Source: an uncultured Lachnospiraceae bacterium (lineage in GTDB: Bacteria; Bacillota; Clostridia; Lachnospirales; Lachnospiraceae). From it: DNA of 6,018 nucleotides. The position numbers and the translations under genes are program-made. Each line of letters begins with the position of its first letter. Position 1 is the stretch's first letter. Shown here one piece after another: positions 1-5,711 of this stretch. The notes under the pieces were generated by a model, which was not told the DNA's origin, did no database searches, and saw only the letters and a program-made list of their open reading frames with translations. The stretch lies in NCBI GenBank assembly GCA_905233835.1, contig CAJOGB010000092.1:1-6018 (forward strand), in the 5' to 3' direction.

Positions 1-284
1 AAAGGAAGTTCCACGATATAATCAAGCCCCGCATTATCAAGAACGTACACTCTCTCATCGTTTGTAATCAGACTTTTTAAAAGCTTTTCTTCCTCTGTTC
101 CAAAGGAATAACGAGGAGATTTGTCAAAGCAAATAAGAACCGACAAACGATCATGTGCCCTGGCATTTAATACGATTTTTTCCACAAGATATTCATGTCC
201 GCGATGAATTCCTTCAAATTTGCCGACAGTGACAGCACAATCTTTATGAAATTTTACCTTTGAAAGATCTTTTATATATTCCAT
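1..284 (-). CDS. ribF: Bifunctional riboflavin kinase/FAD synthetase RibF, N-terminal part (partial, 3' end off window)
   Basis: An open frame starts at the ATG at 284 and runs off the window edge after 94 complete codons. The sequence begins MEYIKDLSKVKFHKDCAVTV and continues with VGKFEGIHRGHEYLVEKI (residues 20-37). This matches the nucleotidyl-transferase motif of RibF (usual form TxGxFDGVHxGH), with His27 and His30 in the HxGH motif. The canonical Asp in FDG is Glu here (FEG). The stretch ends VLDNAGLDYIVELP, the usual lead into the next conserved block. The domain is the FMN adenylyltransferase that makes FAD. The riboflavin kinase domain would lie beyond the window. The start follows the truB TAA by one base (TAATATG), with only a weak TTGGAA upstream, so translation is probably coupled to truB. 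Confidence 0.93.
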   Translation of the reverse strand, partial: MEYIKDLSKVKFHKDCAVTVGKFEGIHRGHEYLVEKIVLNARAHDRLSVLICFDKSPRYSFGTEEEKLLKSLITNDERVYVLDNAGLDYIVELP

Positions 285-285
285 A

Positions 286-1179
286 TTATTCCAAGAAAAA
301 CTTTTCCAGTTTCAATGCATCTTTTTCTTTTTTATACAAGCCCGCGAAGCGCCCGTCGCTGTGATAGGTCCGATAAAACGTTAAATTCTTTTCGCAGTCT
401 TTATCAAATGTTACAAACTTTAAAGGTACCTTGTTTCCGTTTTCCAAAAACACATCTGCTTCTTTTCCACAAAAACATTTGGGATAAGGAAACATCTCAT
501 CCAAAGAATAAATCACCTCATCTATTCTTCCGGAATCCATTATATCCTGAAGTTCCAAAAGCGTATGACTTTGTTCTTTTGAAAATCCGCAGGCTTTAAC
601 GCGCTCCAAAGAAGTCATATAGGCCCCGCAGTTTAACGCTTGTCCCATATCATGAATTAAAGAGCGGATATATGTTCCTTTTGAGCAGGAAACTAAAATC
701 TTCGCATTGGGAAAAGAAAAATCCAAAACATCTAAACGATAGATTTCAATATCTTCGGGTTTTCGTTCAATTTCAATTCCTTCCCTAGCCAATTCATAGA
801 GTTTCTTTCCGTTTACTTTTTTTGCGGAATACATGGGGGGAATCTGTTTTTGTTTCCCACGAAAAGATTCTACGCAGCATGAAAACTCTTCCGTTGAAAC
901 AACAACATCCGACTCTGTAAGCACTTTTCCGTCCCCATCATAGGTATCCGTAGTCTTTCCAAAGCAAAGGGTAGCCACATAGGTTTTATCATGATCATCC
1001 ATGTAATTTATGGCTTTTGTGGCTTTTCCTATTACAACAGGAAGTACCCCTGTCGCAGATGGATCAAGGGTACCGGTATGACCAATCTTTTTGGTCTTTA
1101 ATATTCCGCGAAGTTTTGCCACCACATCAAAGGAGGTAAAACCCGCTTCTTTATAAATAACAATCAGTCCGCTTTTCAT
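286..1179 (-). CDS. truB: tRNA pseudouridine(55) synthase TruB
   Basis: A 297-residue TruB, normal for bacteria. It isomerises uridine 55 in the T-loop of tRNAs to pseudouridine and also acts as a tRNA folding chaperone. The N-terminal motif GLIVIYKEAGFTSFDVVAKL is the Clostridia variant of the more common GxLxxDKPxGxTS. The catalytic motif KIGHTGTLDPSATGVLPV (residues 31-48) contains the nucleophilic Asp39. Further family elements are the Tyr of KTYVATLCFGKTTDTYDGDG (65-84), QIPPMYSAKKVNGKKLYELA (112-131) and CSKGTYIRSLIHDMG (165-179). Residues from about 232 to the end form the TruB C-terminal domain (LENGNKVPL, DGRFAGLYK). The ATG at 1179 follows GGAAAAGG at about 11 bases, three bases after the nrnA stop. 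It ends with TAA one base before the ribF start. Confidence 0.97.
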   Translation of the reverse strand: MKSGLIVIYKEAGFTSFDVVAKLRGILKTKKIGHTGTLDPSATGVLPVVIGKATKAINYMDDHDKTYVATLCFGKTTDTYDGDGKVLTESDVVVSTEEFSCCVESFRGKQKQIPPMYSAKKVNGKKLYELAREGIEIERKPEDIEIYRLDVLDFSFPNAKILVSCSKGTYIRSLIHDMGQALNCGAYMTSLERVKACGFSKEQSHTLLELQDIMDSGRIDEVIYSLDEMFPYPKCFCGKEADVFLENGNKVPLKFVTFDKDCEKNLTFYRTYHSDGRFAGLYKKEKDALKLEKFFLE

Positions 1180-1182
1180 AGA

Positions 1183-2130
1183 TTATAAAACCTTTTCCAA
1201 TTCGGATATGATTTTTCGAACACAACTTTTCGGATTCTCATACATGGAAAATCCCGCCGCCTTAGCATGACCGCCACCACCGAATTTCCGGGCAAGGGCC
1301 GCCAAATCCACATCTCCTGTGGCACGGGTAGATACTTTATATCCCGCATCCTCTGTTTGATACAAAAAGACTGCCACTTCCGTACCTTTGGTGTTTCGAA
1401 GCTGTTGCACAATGCCTTCCAAATGTCTGGGAAGCACACCAAATTCATCCATTTCTTCCTTGGTAATAAAAGAAACAATCACCTTATCATTCAAATAAAG
1501 CTTTGATTTTTCCAAAGCCCTAGCCATAATCAGCTGCTGCGCATACAGTTTTTGATTATAGGTTTCATCCACGATTCTGGTAAAGTCGATGCCCTTATCC
1601 ATAAGAACACCGGCAACTTTCATGGTTTCGGACGTGGTGCAGGAATACTGAAAAATACCGGTATCATGCACCATTCCCAGATACAAACACTCGGCGATTT
1701 CCTTTGTAATCTTCTTTTCATCCATGGTACGAAATACAAGTTCGCATGTGGAAGAATCATCGGGAATGATGTATTCATCATCCGCAAATTTCGCATTACC
1801 CAAGTGATGATCGATGCAAAGTGTCTTTTTTGCTGCCGCAAAATATGCTTGCGACTTACCGAGACGCTTTAACTCGCGACAATCCAAGCAAATAAACAAA
1901 TCAAAACTCTCGGGAATTTCTTTCGCTTCTTCGATTTTATCGGAATTCTTTAAAAACTTAAAAATAGTGGGAATCGTCTCCAAATAAACGTGACAATCCA
2001 CATCCGGATAATAGGAAACGATATAGTTATAGACCGAAAGGCAAGAACCCACACAGTCTCCGTCCGGACGCACATGTCCGGCGATACCCACACTTTTTAC
2101 ATCTTTTAAGAATTCATCAATCTTTATCAT
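1183..2130 (-). CDS. nrnA: DHH/DHHA1 phosphoesterase, NrnA-type oligoribonuclease / pAp phosphatase
   Basis: A 315-residue cytoplasmic DHH-family phosphoesterase. NrnA enzymes degrade 2-5 nt RNA fragments from the 5' or 3' end and dephosphorylate pAp to AMP, taking the place of Orn in many Firmicutes; substrate preference here is inferred from family and context. Metal-binding motifs are complete: HVRPDGD (H19, D23, D25), LDCRE (D83), the DHH triad in IDHHLGN (107-109), and MVHDTGIFQYS (H155, D156). The C-terminal DHHA1 domain carries VSTRATGDVDL and the substrate-binding glycine motif GGGGHAKAAGF (284-294). I chose the ATG at 2130 (MIKIDEFL). The frame also permits TTG codons at 2142 and 2139, which would add MLEQ or part of it, but neither is well placed after the GAGG upstream. 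The start overlaps rbfA by 14 bases and the stop is 3 bases before truB. Confidence 0.9.
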   Translation of the reverse strand: MIKIDEFLKDVKSVGIAGHVRPDGDCVGSCLSVYNYIVSYYPDVDCHVYLETIPTIFKFLKNSDKIEEAKEIPESFDLFICLDCRELKRLGKSQAYFAAAKKTLCIDHHLGNAKFADDEYIIPDDSSTCELVFRTMDEKKITKEIAECLYLGMVHDTGIFQYSCTTSETMKVAGVLMDKGIDFTRIVDETYNQKLYAQQLIMARALEKSKLYLNDKVIVSFITKEEMDEFGVLPRHLEGIVQQLRNTKGTEVAVFLYQTEDAGYKVSTRATGDVDLAALARKFGGGGHAKAAGFSMYENPKSCVRKIISELEKVL

Positions 2131-2482
2131 CTGTTCCAACAACCTCGTTAATCAAATGAGACATGTGAACACCGTAAGCAATGGAATCATCCAAAATATA
2201 CTCAATTTCCGGTGTATTTCTTAAATTTAAATTCTTAGCCAGTGCATGACGAATAAACCCTGCGGAGCTTTTTAAGCCCTTCATGGTTTCTTTTGCTTCT
2301 TCATCCGTACCAAGTACGGAGATGTATGCTTTTGCGGTTTTTAAATCTGTAGCCACATCCACCTTTACCACGCTTGTCATGGGATGAATTCGCGGGTCTT
2401 TTACCTCCCCGCGAATAATATTACTTAATTCTTTATGCACTTCTGCGTTTAATCTTGTACTTTTTACGCTTTTATGACTCAT
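2117..2482 (-). CDS. rbfA: 30S ribosome-binding factor RbfA
   Basis: A 121-residue protein of the usual RbfA length. RbfA binds the immature 30S subunit near the 5' end of 16S rRNA and supports late maturation and cold adaptation. The fold is a single KH-like domain. Visible signatures are RLNAEVHKELSNIIRGEVKD (residues 10-29) followed by PRI, VVKVDVATDLKTAKAYISVLG (38-58), the interrupted KH turn SSAGFIRHALAKNLNLR (72-88) and TPEIEYILDDSIAYG (90-104). The C-terminus is short and acidic (VVGTDDKD), without the long extension of some Gram-negative forms. It starts in an ATGA overlap with infB, and its last codons overlap the start of the next gene. The infB-rbfA pairing is one of the most conserved in bacteria. 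Confidence 0.97.
   Translation of the reverse strand: MSHKSVKSTRLNAEVHKELSNIIRGEVKDPRIHPMTSVVKVDVATDLKTAKAYISVLGTDEEAKETMKGLKSSAGFIRHALAKNLNLRNTPEIEYILDDSIAYGVHMSHLINEVVGTDDKD
2479..2482 (-). promoter_or_regulatory. ATGA stop/start overlap coupling infB to rbfA
   Basis: The infB stop TGA (2481-2479) and the rbfA start ATG (2482-2480) share bases in the minus-strand tetranucleotide ATGA. This is a common arrangement for translational reinitiation or coupling. A GAGG at about ten bases upstream, inside the infB end, can serve as ribosome site. If coupling matters, termination in the wrong frame within infB could also lower rbfA translation; that is inference. Confidence 0.8.
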
Positions 2483-4410
2483 GATCTCGGTACCTCAACC
2501 ATAATGTACGCCTCTACCTGATCCATTTCCTGGATGGCATCAAATCCATCAAATACAAGTCCGCATTCGTATCCGGCTTTAACTTCCTTAACATCATCCT
2601 TAAATCTCTTAAGTGATCCAAGTGCACCTTCGAAGATCTGCTCGCCTTCACGGGTAATACGAACCTTGCAATCTCTCTGGAAGGAACCGTCTAAGATGTA
2701 AGAACCTGCGATATTACCTACGCCGGAAGCCTTAAAGATCTGACGAATCTCTGCATGACCGATAACTTTTTCTTCGTAAATCGGCTCAAGCATTCCCTTC
2801 ATGGCAGCTTCCACGTCTTCAATCGCATTGTAAATTACCTTATACAAACGAACGTCAACACCTTCGTGATCTGCGGTCTGCTTTGCAGCCGGGTCCGGAC
2901 GAACGTTAAATCCGATAATGATTGCATTGGATGCAGATGCCAAAATAACATCACTTTCATTAATGGCACCAACGCCACCGTGAATTACTTTAACAACCAC
3001 TTCATCGTTGGATAACTTCTCCAAAGAAGTCTTAACGGCTTCCACAGAACCCTGAACGTCTGCCTTAACGATAAGATCAAGTTCTTTCAAGTTACCTGCC
3101 TGAATCTGGGAGAAGATATCATCCAAACTCATACGGCTTCTGGTCTCTTCAATAAGTTTATTCTTATTCTCGGTAATAAAGGTTTCCGCAAAGGTACGAG
3201 CTTCTTTTTCGGAATCCATTGCCACAAAAATTTCTCCGGCATTCGGAACCTCGCTTAAACCTAAAATCTCTACAGCGGTAGAAGGTCCTGCCTTCTTAAC
3301 ATTTCTTCCGTGCTCATCAATCATGGCACGTACTTTACCGTAGGAACTTCCCGCAGCCACAGGATCACCCACACGAAGGGTACCCTTCTGAACCAAAACG
3401 GTAGCTACTACACCGCGTCCCTTATCAAGTTCTGCTTCCACGCAAAGACCTCTTGCAAGACGCTTCGGATTTGCCTTAAGCTCTAAGATTTCAGCTGTAA
3501 GCAAGATGGTTTCCAACAAATCATCAATACCTTCATGGGTATGTGCGGAAACCGGTACAAACTCGGTAGAACCGCCCCAATCGGATGGGATGAGTTCATA
3601 TTCGGAAAGTTCCTGTTTAACACGTTCAATATTGGCATTTGGCTTATCAATCTTATTGATGGCTACAATAATTTCAATTCCAGCAGCCTTTGCATGGTTA
3701 ATCGCTTCCACTGTCTGGGGCATTACACCGTCATCTGCTGCAACAACAAGGATTGCAATATCGGTTGAAGAAGCACCACGCATACGCATAGCGGTAAATG
3801 CTTCATGTCCCGGTGTATCAAGGAAGGTAATCTTCTGTCCGTTAATAGAAACACCGTATGCACCGATTTTCTGTGTAATACCGCCGGCCTCGCGGTCGGT
3901 AACCTTTGTATCACGGATGGCATCCAAAAGAGATGTTTTACCGTGGTCAACGTGACCCATAACGCAGACTACAGGAGGGCGTGCAACCAAATCCTTCGGT
4001 TCTTCCTCATCCTCTTTTAAGAGCTCTGCAATTACATCTACCTTTTCTTCCTGCTCACATACGCAGTTAAACTCCAAGGCAATTTCTTCTGCCTGAGCAT
4101 AATCCACCGCCTGGTTAACGGTAACCATCTGACCCTTCATAAAGAGTTTCTTTACGATTTCGGAAGGCTGAATCAGCATCTTCTCTGCCAATTCCTTGAT
4201 GGTAATTCTTTCCGGCAAAGAAATGGTTAAGATTTCATCCTCATTTCTGGTAGGAGTATCTTTCTTATACTTCTGCTTTTTCTTTCCGCCGTTTTTCTCA
4301 AGGTTAACATAACGTTCCTGCTTCTTACCCAAAGCATCATGTTCTCTGTTATTCTTCTTCTTACCGTTTCTGTCTCTGGAAGAATCCTTCTTTGCGGAAT
4401 TATCTCCCAT
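2479..4410 (-). CDS. infB: Translation initiation factor IF-2, second IF2N domain, GTPase and C-terminal domains (frameshifted main part)
   Basis: This 643-residue frame (from its first ATG) holds the working core of IF2. After a Lys/Arg/Asn-rich linker, residues 60-118 form the second IF2N domain (ITIKELAEKMLIQPSEIVKK). The GTPase follows: G1 GHVDHGKT (152-159), the switch region AGGITQ (175-180), G3 DTPGH (198-202), G4 NKID (252-255) and G5 SAH (288-290). Domains II, III and the fMet-tRNA-binding C-terminal domain follow, ending in VEAYIMVEVPRS. No key residue looks lost. The frame is open upstream to 4521, reading WTRRPAPQRQNDERN, which looks like ordinary IF2 linker. The gene therefore most likely continues from the N-terminal piece rather than starting here. 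The ATG at 4410 has no Shine-Dalgarno site; upstream reads GACTGCAAATTCCGAT. With the frame restored the whole protein would be about 876 residues, normal for Clostridia. The stop overlaps the rbfA start. Confidence 0.93.
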   Translation of the reverse strand: MGDNSAKKDSSRDRNGKKKNNREHDALGKKQERYVNLEKNGGKKKQKYKKDTPTRNEDEILTISLPERITIKELAEKMLIQPSEIVKKLFMKGQMVTVNQAVDYAQAEEIALEFNCVCEQEEKVDVIAELLKEDEEEPKDLVARPPVVCVMGHVDHGKTSLLDAIRDTKVTDREAGGITQKIGAYGVSINGQKITFLDTPGHEAFTAMRMRGASSTDIAILVVAADDGVMPQTVEAINHAKAAGIEIIVAINKIDKPNANIERVKQELSEYELIPSDWGGSTEFVPVSAHTHEGIDDLLETILLTAEILELKANPKRLARGLCVEAELDKGRGVVATVLVQKGTLRVGDPVAAGSSYGKVRAMIDEHGRNVKKAGPSTAVEILGLSEVPNAGEIFVAMDSEKEARTFAETFITENKNKLIEETRSRMSLDDIFSQIQAGNLKELDLIVKADVQGSVEAVKTSLEKLSNDEVVVKVIHGGVGAINESDVILASASNAIIIGFNVRPDPAAKQTADHEGVDVRLYKVIYNAIEDVEAAMKGMLEPIYEEKVIGHAEIRQIFKASGVGNIAGSYILDGSFQRDCKVRITREGEQIFEGALGSLKRFKDDVKEVKAGYECGLVFDGFDAIQEMDQVEAYIMVEVPRS

Positions 4411-4480
4411 ATCGGAATTTGCAGTCGCCGGTTTGTTTTTCTTAAATCCGCGATCAGCGTTTCTGCCGTTATTTCTTTCA

Positions 4481-5110
4481 TCATTCTGTCTCTGAGGAGC
4501 CGGACGTCTTGTCCACGCGACTTACATTGTTTTCTCTGCTTTCGGAAGTTGTTTCTCTAACATCGGAAACCTCCTCCTGCATACGGGTAGCCTGCGGGCG
4601 AACGGTACGCTCACTCATAGGACGAGGCTTAATCGGGTTAAATCCGGTTCTCTCGTTTCTCGGTTGAATCGGGCGATTTTGTCCCTGACCCGGACGACGA
4701 TCCTGCCCCGGTCTTTGTCCACCCTGGCCAGGGCGACGCTGTCCCTGCCCCGCACGGGAATATCTGGAATTCCCGGTATTAACAACAACCGAAATATTCT
4801 TCTTTTTCTTAGGCTTTGCTTCTTCGCTGCCTGCATTTTCCGATTTGCTTTCCGGTTTGGCGGCAGGCTTTGCCTCAGTTTTTGCTTCCGGCTTTGCTTC
4901 TGTTTTAACCTCTGCTTTTTTTAAAGCAGCAGGCTTTTCTTCCTTCTTAGAAGAAGCACCGAATTTACCTTTTACCAAATTAATCTGTTCATCCTCGATT
5001 CCTTTGGTAGAAGATTTTGCTTCAAAACCGTTATCATTTAAAAACTTAATAACTTCTTTAGAGTCAACGCCGAGTTCTTCAGCGAGTTCTTTAATCTTCA
5101 TTTTTGCCAT
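4481..5110 (-). CDS. infB: Translation initiation factor IF-2, N-terminal piece (gene interrupted by frameshift)
   Basis: This 209-residue frame is the front of IF2, the GTPase that brings initiator fMet-tRNA to the 30S subunit and promotes subunit joining. Residues 1-50 (MAKMKIKELAEELGVDSKEV onward) form the first IF2N domain. Residues 58-104 are a linker rich in Lys, Ala, Glu and Pro with repeated EAKP/EAKT units, ending in KPKKKK. Residues 119-150 carry repeated RPGQ-type units (RRPGQGGQRPGQDRRPGQGQ), and the rest is Arg/Gln/Ser/Thr-rich. Such linkers are common and variable in Lachnospiraceae-type IF2. The ending SGSSETE followed by TGA at 4483-4481 does not look like a natural end. The second IF2N domain and the GTPase continue in another frame just downstream, and the frames overlap over 4484-4521. 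One extra base (or two missing) in this overlap would split the gene in this way. On its own this piece could not act as IF2. Confidence 0.88.
   Translation of the reverse strand: MAKMKIKELAEELGVDSKEVIKFLNDNGFEAKSSTKGIEDEQINLVKGKFGASSKKEEKPAALKKAEVKTEAKPEAKTEAKPAAKPESKSENAGSEEAKPKKKKNISVVVNTGNSRYSRAGQGQRRPGQGGQRPGQDRRPGQGQNRPIQPRNERTGFNPIKPRPMSERTVRPQATRMQEEVSDVRETTSESRENNVSRVDKTSGSSETE
4484..4521 (-). other. Frame-break interval in infB
   Basis: In this interval both infB frames are open. The upstream frame reads RVDKTSGSSETE and then meets TGA at 4483-4481. The downstream frame, bounded by TAA at 4524-4522, reads VAWTRRPAPQRQ and goes on into the second IF2N domain. Joining them needs a net +1 skip (one surplus base) or -2 shift. 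The downstream reading RRPAPQRQ looks like normal linker, so the break is probably toward the upstream end, around 4505-4521; this is inference. The interval contains no run of four or more identical bases. It has no CTTTGA-like slippery stop as in the RF2 gene; the codon before the stop is GAA. Confidence 0.85.
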
Positions 5111-5117
5111 ATAAAAT

Positions 5118-5123
5118 CCTCCT
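5118..5123 (-). promoter_or_regulatory. Ribosome binding site of infB
   Basis: The minus strand reads AGGAGG here, a full Shine-Dalgarno core, 7 bases before the ATG at 5110. It is the strongest ribosome site in the window. It lies in the 15-base gap between the ylxQ stop and infB, the longest gap between genes here. It fixes the infB start at MAKMKIKELAEELG. Confidence 0.85.
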
Positions 5124-5125
5124 AT

Positions 5126-5440
5126 CTACAAAGAGTTTCCATCTGCTTTTTTTACAATGGATAAAGCCAGTTTTTCGTCTTCCACGGAAAGAACGGCATT
5201 CTCCGTTTTCCCTATGCATGCGCCCAAGTCTTCTTTCGTACCGTAGTAAATAAACGAAACTTCATAAAACTCACACATGTTTTTCACATCTTCTTTTCTG
5301 CGGTCGCTGGAATCGGTTGCACAAATCACCAGATAGGATTTGAACTTCTTTACGGATTCCTCAACCTGAAACGTACCTGCCTTAATCTTTCCCGCCTTTT
5401 TACAAAGGCTAAGAAGCGAAAGCACCGCATCAGTCTTCAT
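5126..5440 (-). CDS. ylxQ: YlxQ, L7Ae-family ribosomal/K-turn RNA-binding protein
   Basis: A 104-residue protein of the L7Ae/L30e/S12e/Gadd45 fold, the usual length for YlxQ. Members of this fold bind kink-turn RNAs; the physiological target of YlxQ is not firmly known. The N-terminal helix with LSLCKKAGKIKAG (residues 10-22) is typical. It is followed by the conserved core CATDSSDRRKEDVKNMCEFY (40-59), where the RNA-contacting loop of L7Ae proteins lies. Next comes KEDLGACIGKTENAVLSVED (69-88), with the family's LGxxxGK element. Translation starts at the ATG at 5440, inside the last codons of ylxR, with AGCAGGTG upstream as a modest Shine-Dalgarno site. The gene ends with TAG at 5128-5126, 15 bases before infB. 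Order and coupling place it in the nusA-infB operon. Confidence 0.93.
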   Translation of the reverse strand: MKTDAVLSLLSLCKKAGKIKAGTFQVEESVKKFKSYLVICATDSSDRRKEDVKNMCEFYEVSFIYYGTKEDLGACIGKTENAVLSVEDEKLALSIVKKADGNSL

Positions 5441-5711
5441 ACGATAAAAACACCTGCTCTAATTCATTATAAAAATCATCGGATAGTTTTCTTTTAAACG
5501 AACGTTCCAAGCCTTTGTTCTTTAAAACTTTTTTATAGCACTCCTTTTTTTTGCAAAGATAAGCACCTCGGCTTTGAACGGTGTGGTTGGTATCAAATAT
5601 CGCACCACCCGAAGCATTTAATGCAATACGAAGTAAGGATTCTTTTTCCTTCATCTCATTGCATCCAACGCATTTACGCATCGGTTTATTCTTCGGTTGT
5701 TTCGTCGTCAT
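5430..5711 (-). CDS. ylxR: YlxR family RNA-binding protein (RnpM, RNase P modulator)
   Basis: A 93-residue basic protein of the YlxR (DUF448) family, a usual passenger between nusA and infB in Firmicutes. In Bacillus subtilis the homologue has been described as an RNase P RNA-binding modulator (RnpM); that role is carried over here only by family. Visible hallmarks are MRKCVGCNEMKEKESLLRI (residues 11-29), SRGAYLCKKKEC (48-59 region) and a lysine/arginine-rich C-terminal helix containing RSFKRKL (70-76). Four cysteines (C14, C17, C53, C58) are spaced like a metal site, though many family members do not keep them. I chose the ATG at 5711 because GAAGAAGAG lies just upstream and 93 residues fits the family. 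The frame stays open upstream to 5807, but that extension only re-reads the nusA acidic tail. The ATG at 5681 is the alternative (83 residues) and has a weaker ribosome site. The start overlaps nusA by 26 bases and the stop overlaps ylxQ by 11 bases, which suggests translational coupling. Confidence 0.93.
   Translation of the reverse strand: MTTKQPKNKPMRKCVGCNEMKEKESLLRIALNASGGAIFDTNHTVQSRGAYLCKKKECYKKVLKNKGLERSFKRKLSDDFYNELEQVFLSYED

Noticed and set aside
1176..1478. A minus-strand 100-codon frame overlapping the end of the nrnA-like gene.
   Set aside because: It is a different-frame shadow of the DHHA1 coding region, where GGGGHAKAAGF and neighbours are clearly in the other frame.
3506..3955. 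A plus-strand open frame of 149 codons opposite the IF2 GTPase domain.
   Set aside because: It is antisense to one of the most conserved coding stretches in the window, has no convincing ribosome site, and its translation looks like a mirror of the GTPase codons. The same holds for other plus-strand frames at 315-599, 1552-1872, 4664-4924, 4845-5114 and 5581-5823.
4227..4484. A minus-strand open frame of 85 codons starting with ATG that overlaps the infB TGA (ATGATGA), looking like a coupled downstream gene.
   Set aside because: It lies in the third frame, entirely across the infB linker and second IF2N coding region. Its protein resembles nothing and is compositionally an out-of-frame reading of Lys/Arg-rich codons.
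4481..4524. Programmed +1 ribosomal frameshifting to make full-length IF2.
   Set aside because: No known +1 signal is present: the codon before the stop is GAA and there is no CTTTGA-type site. No conserved frameshifting in infB is known to me. Kept only as a remote alternative in the infB finding.
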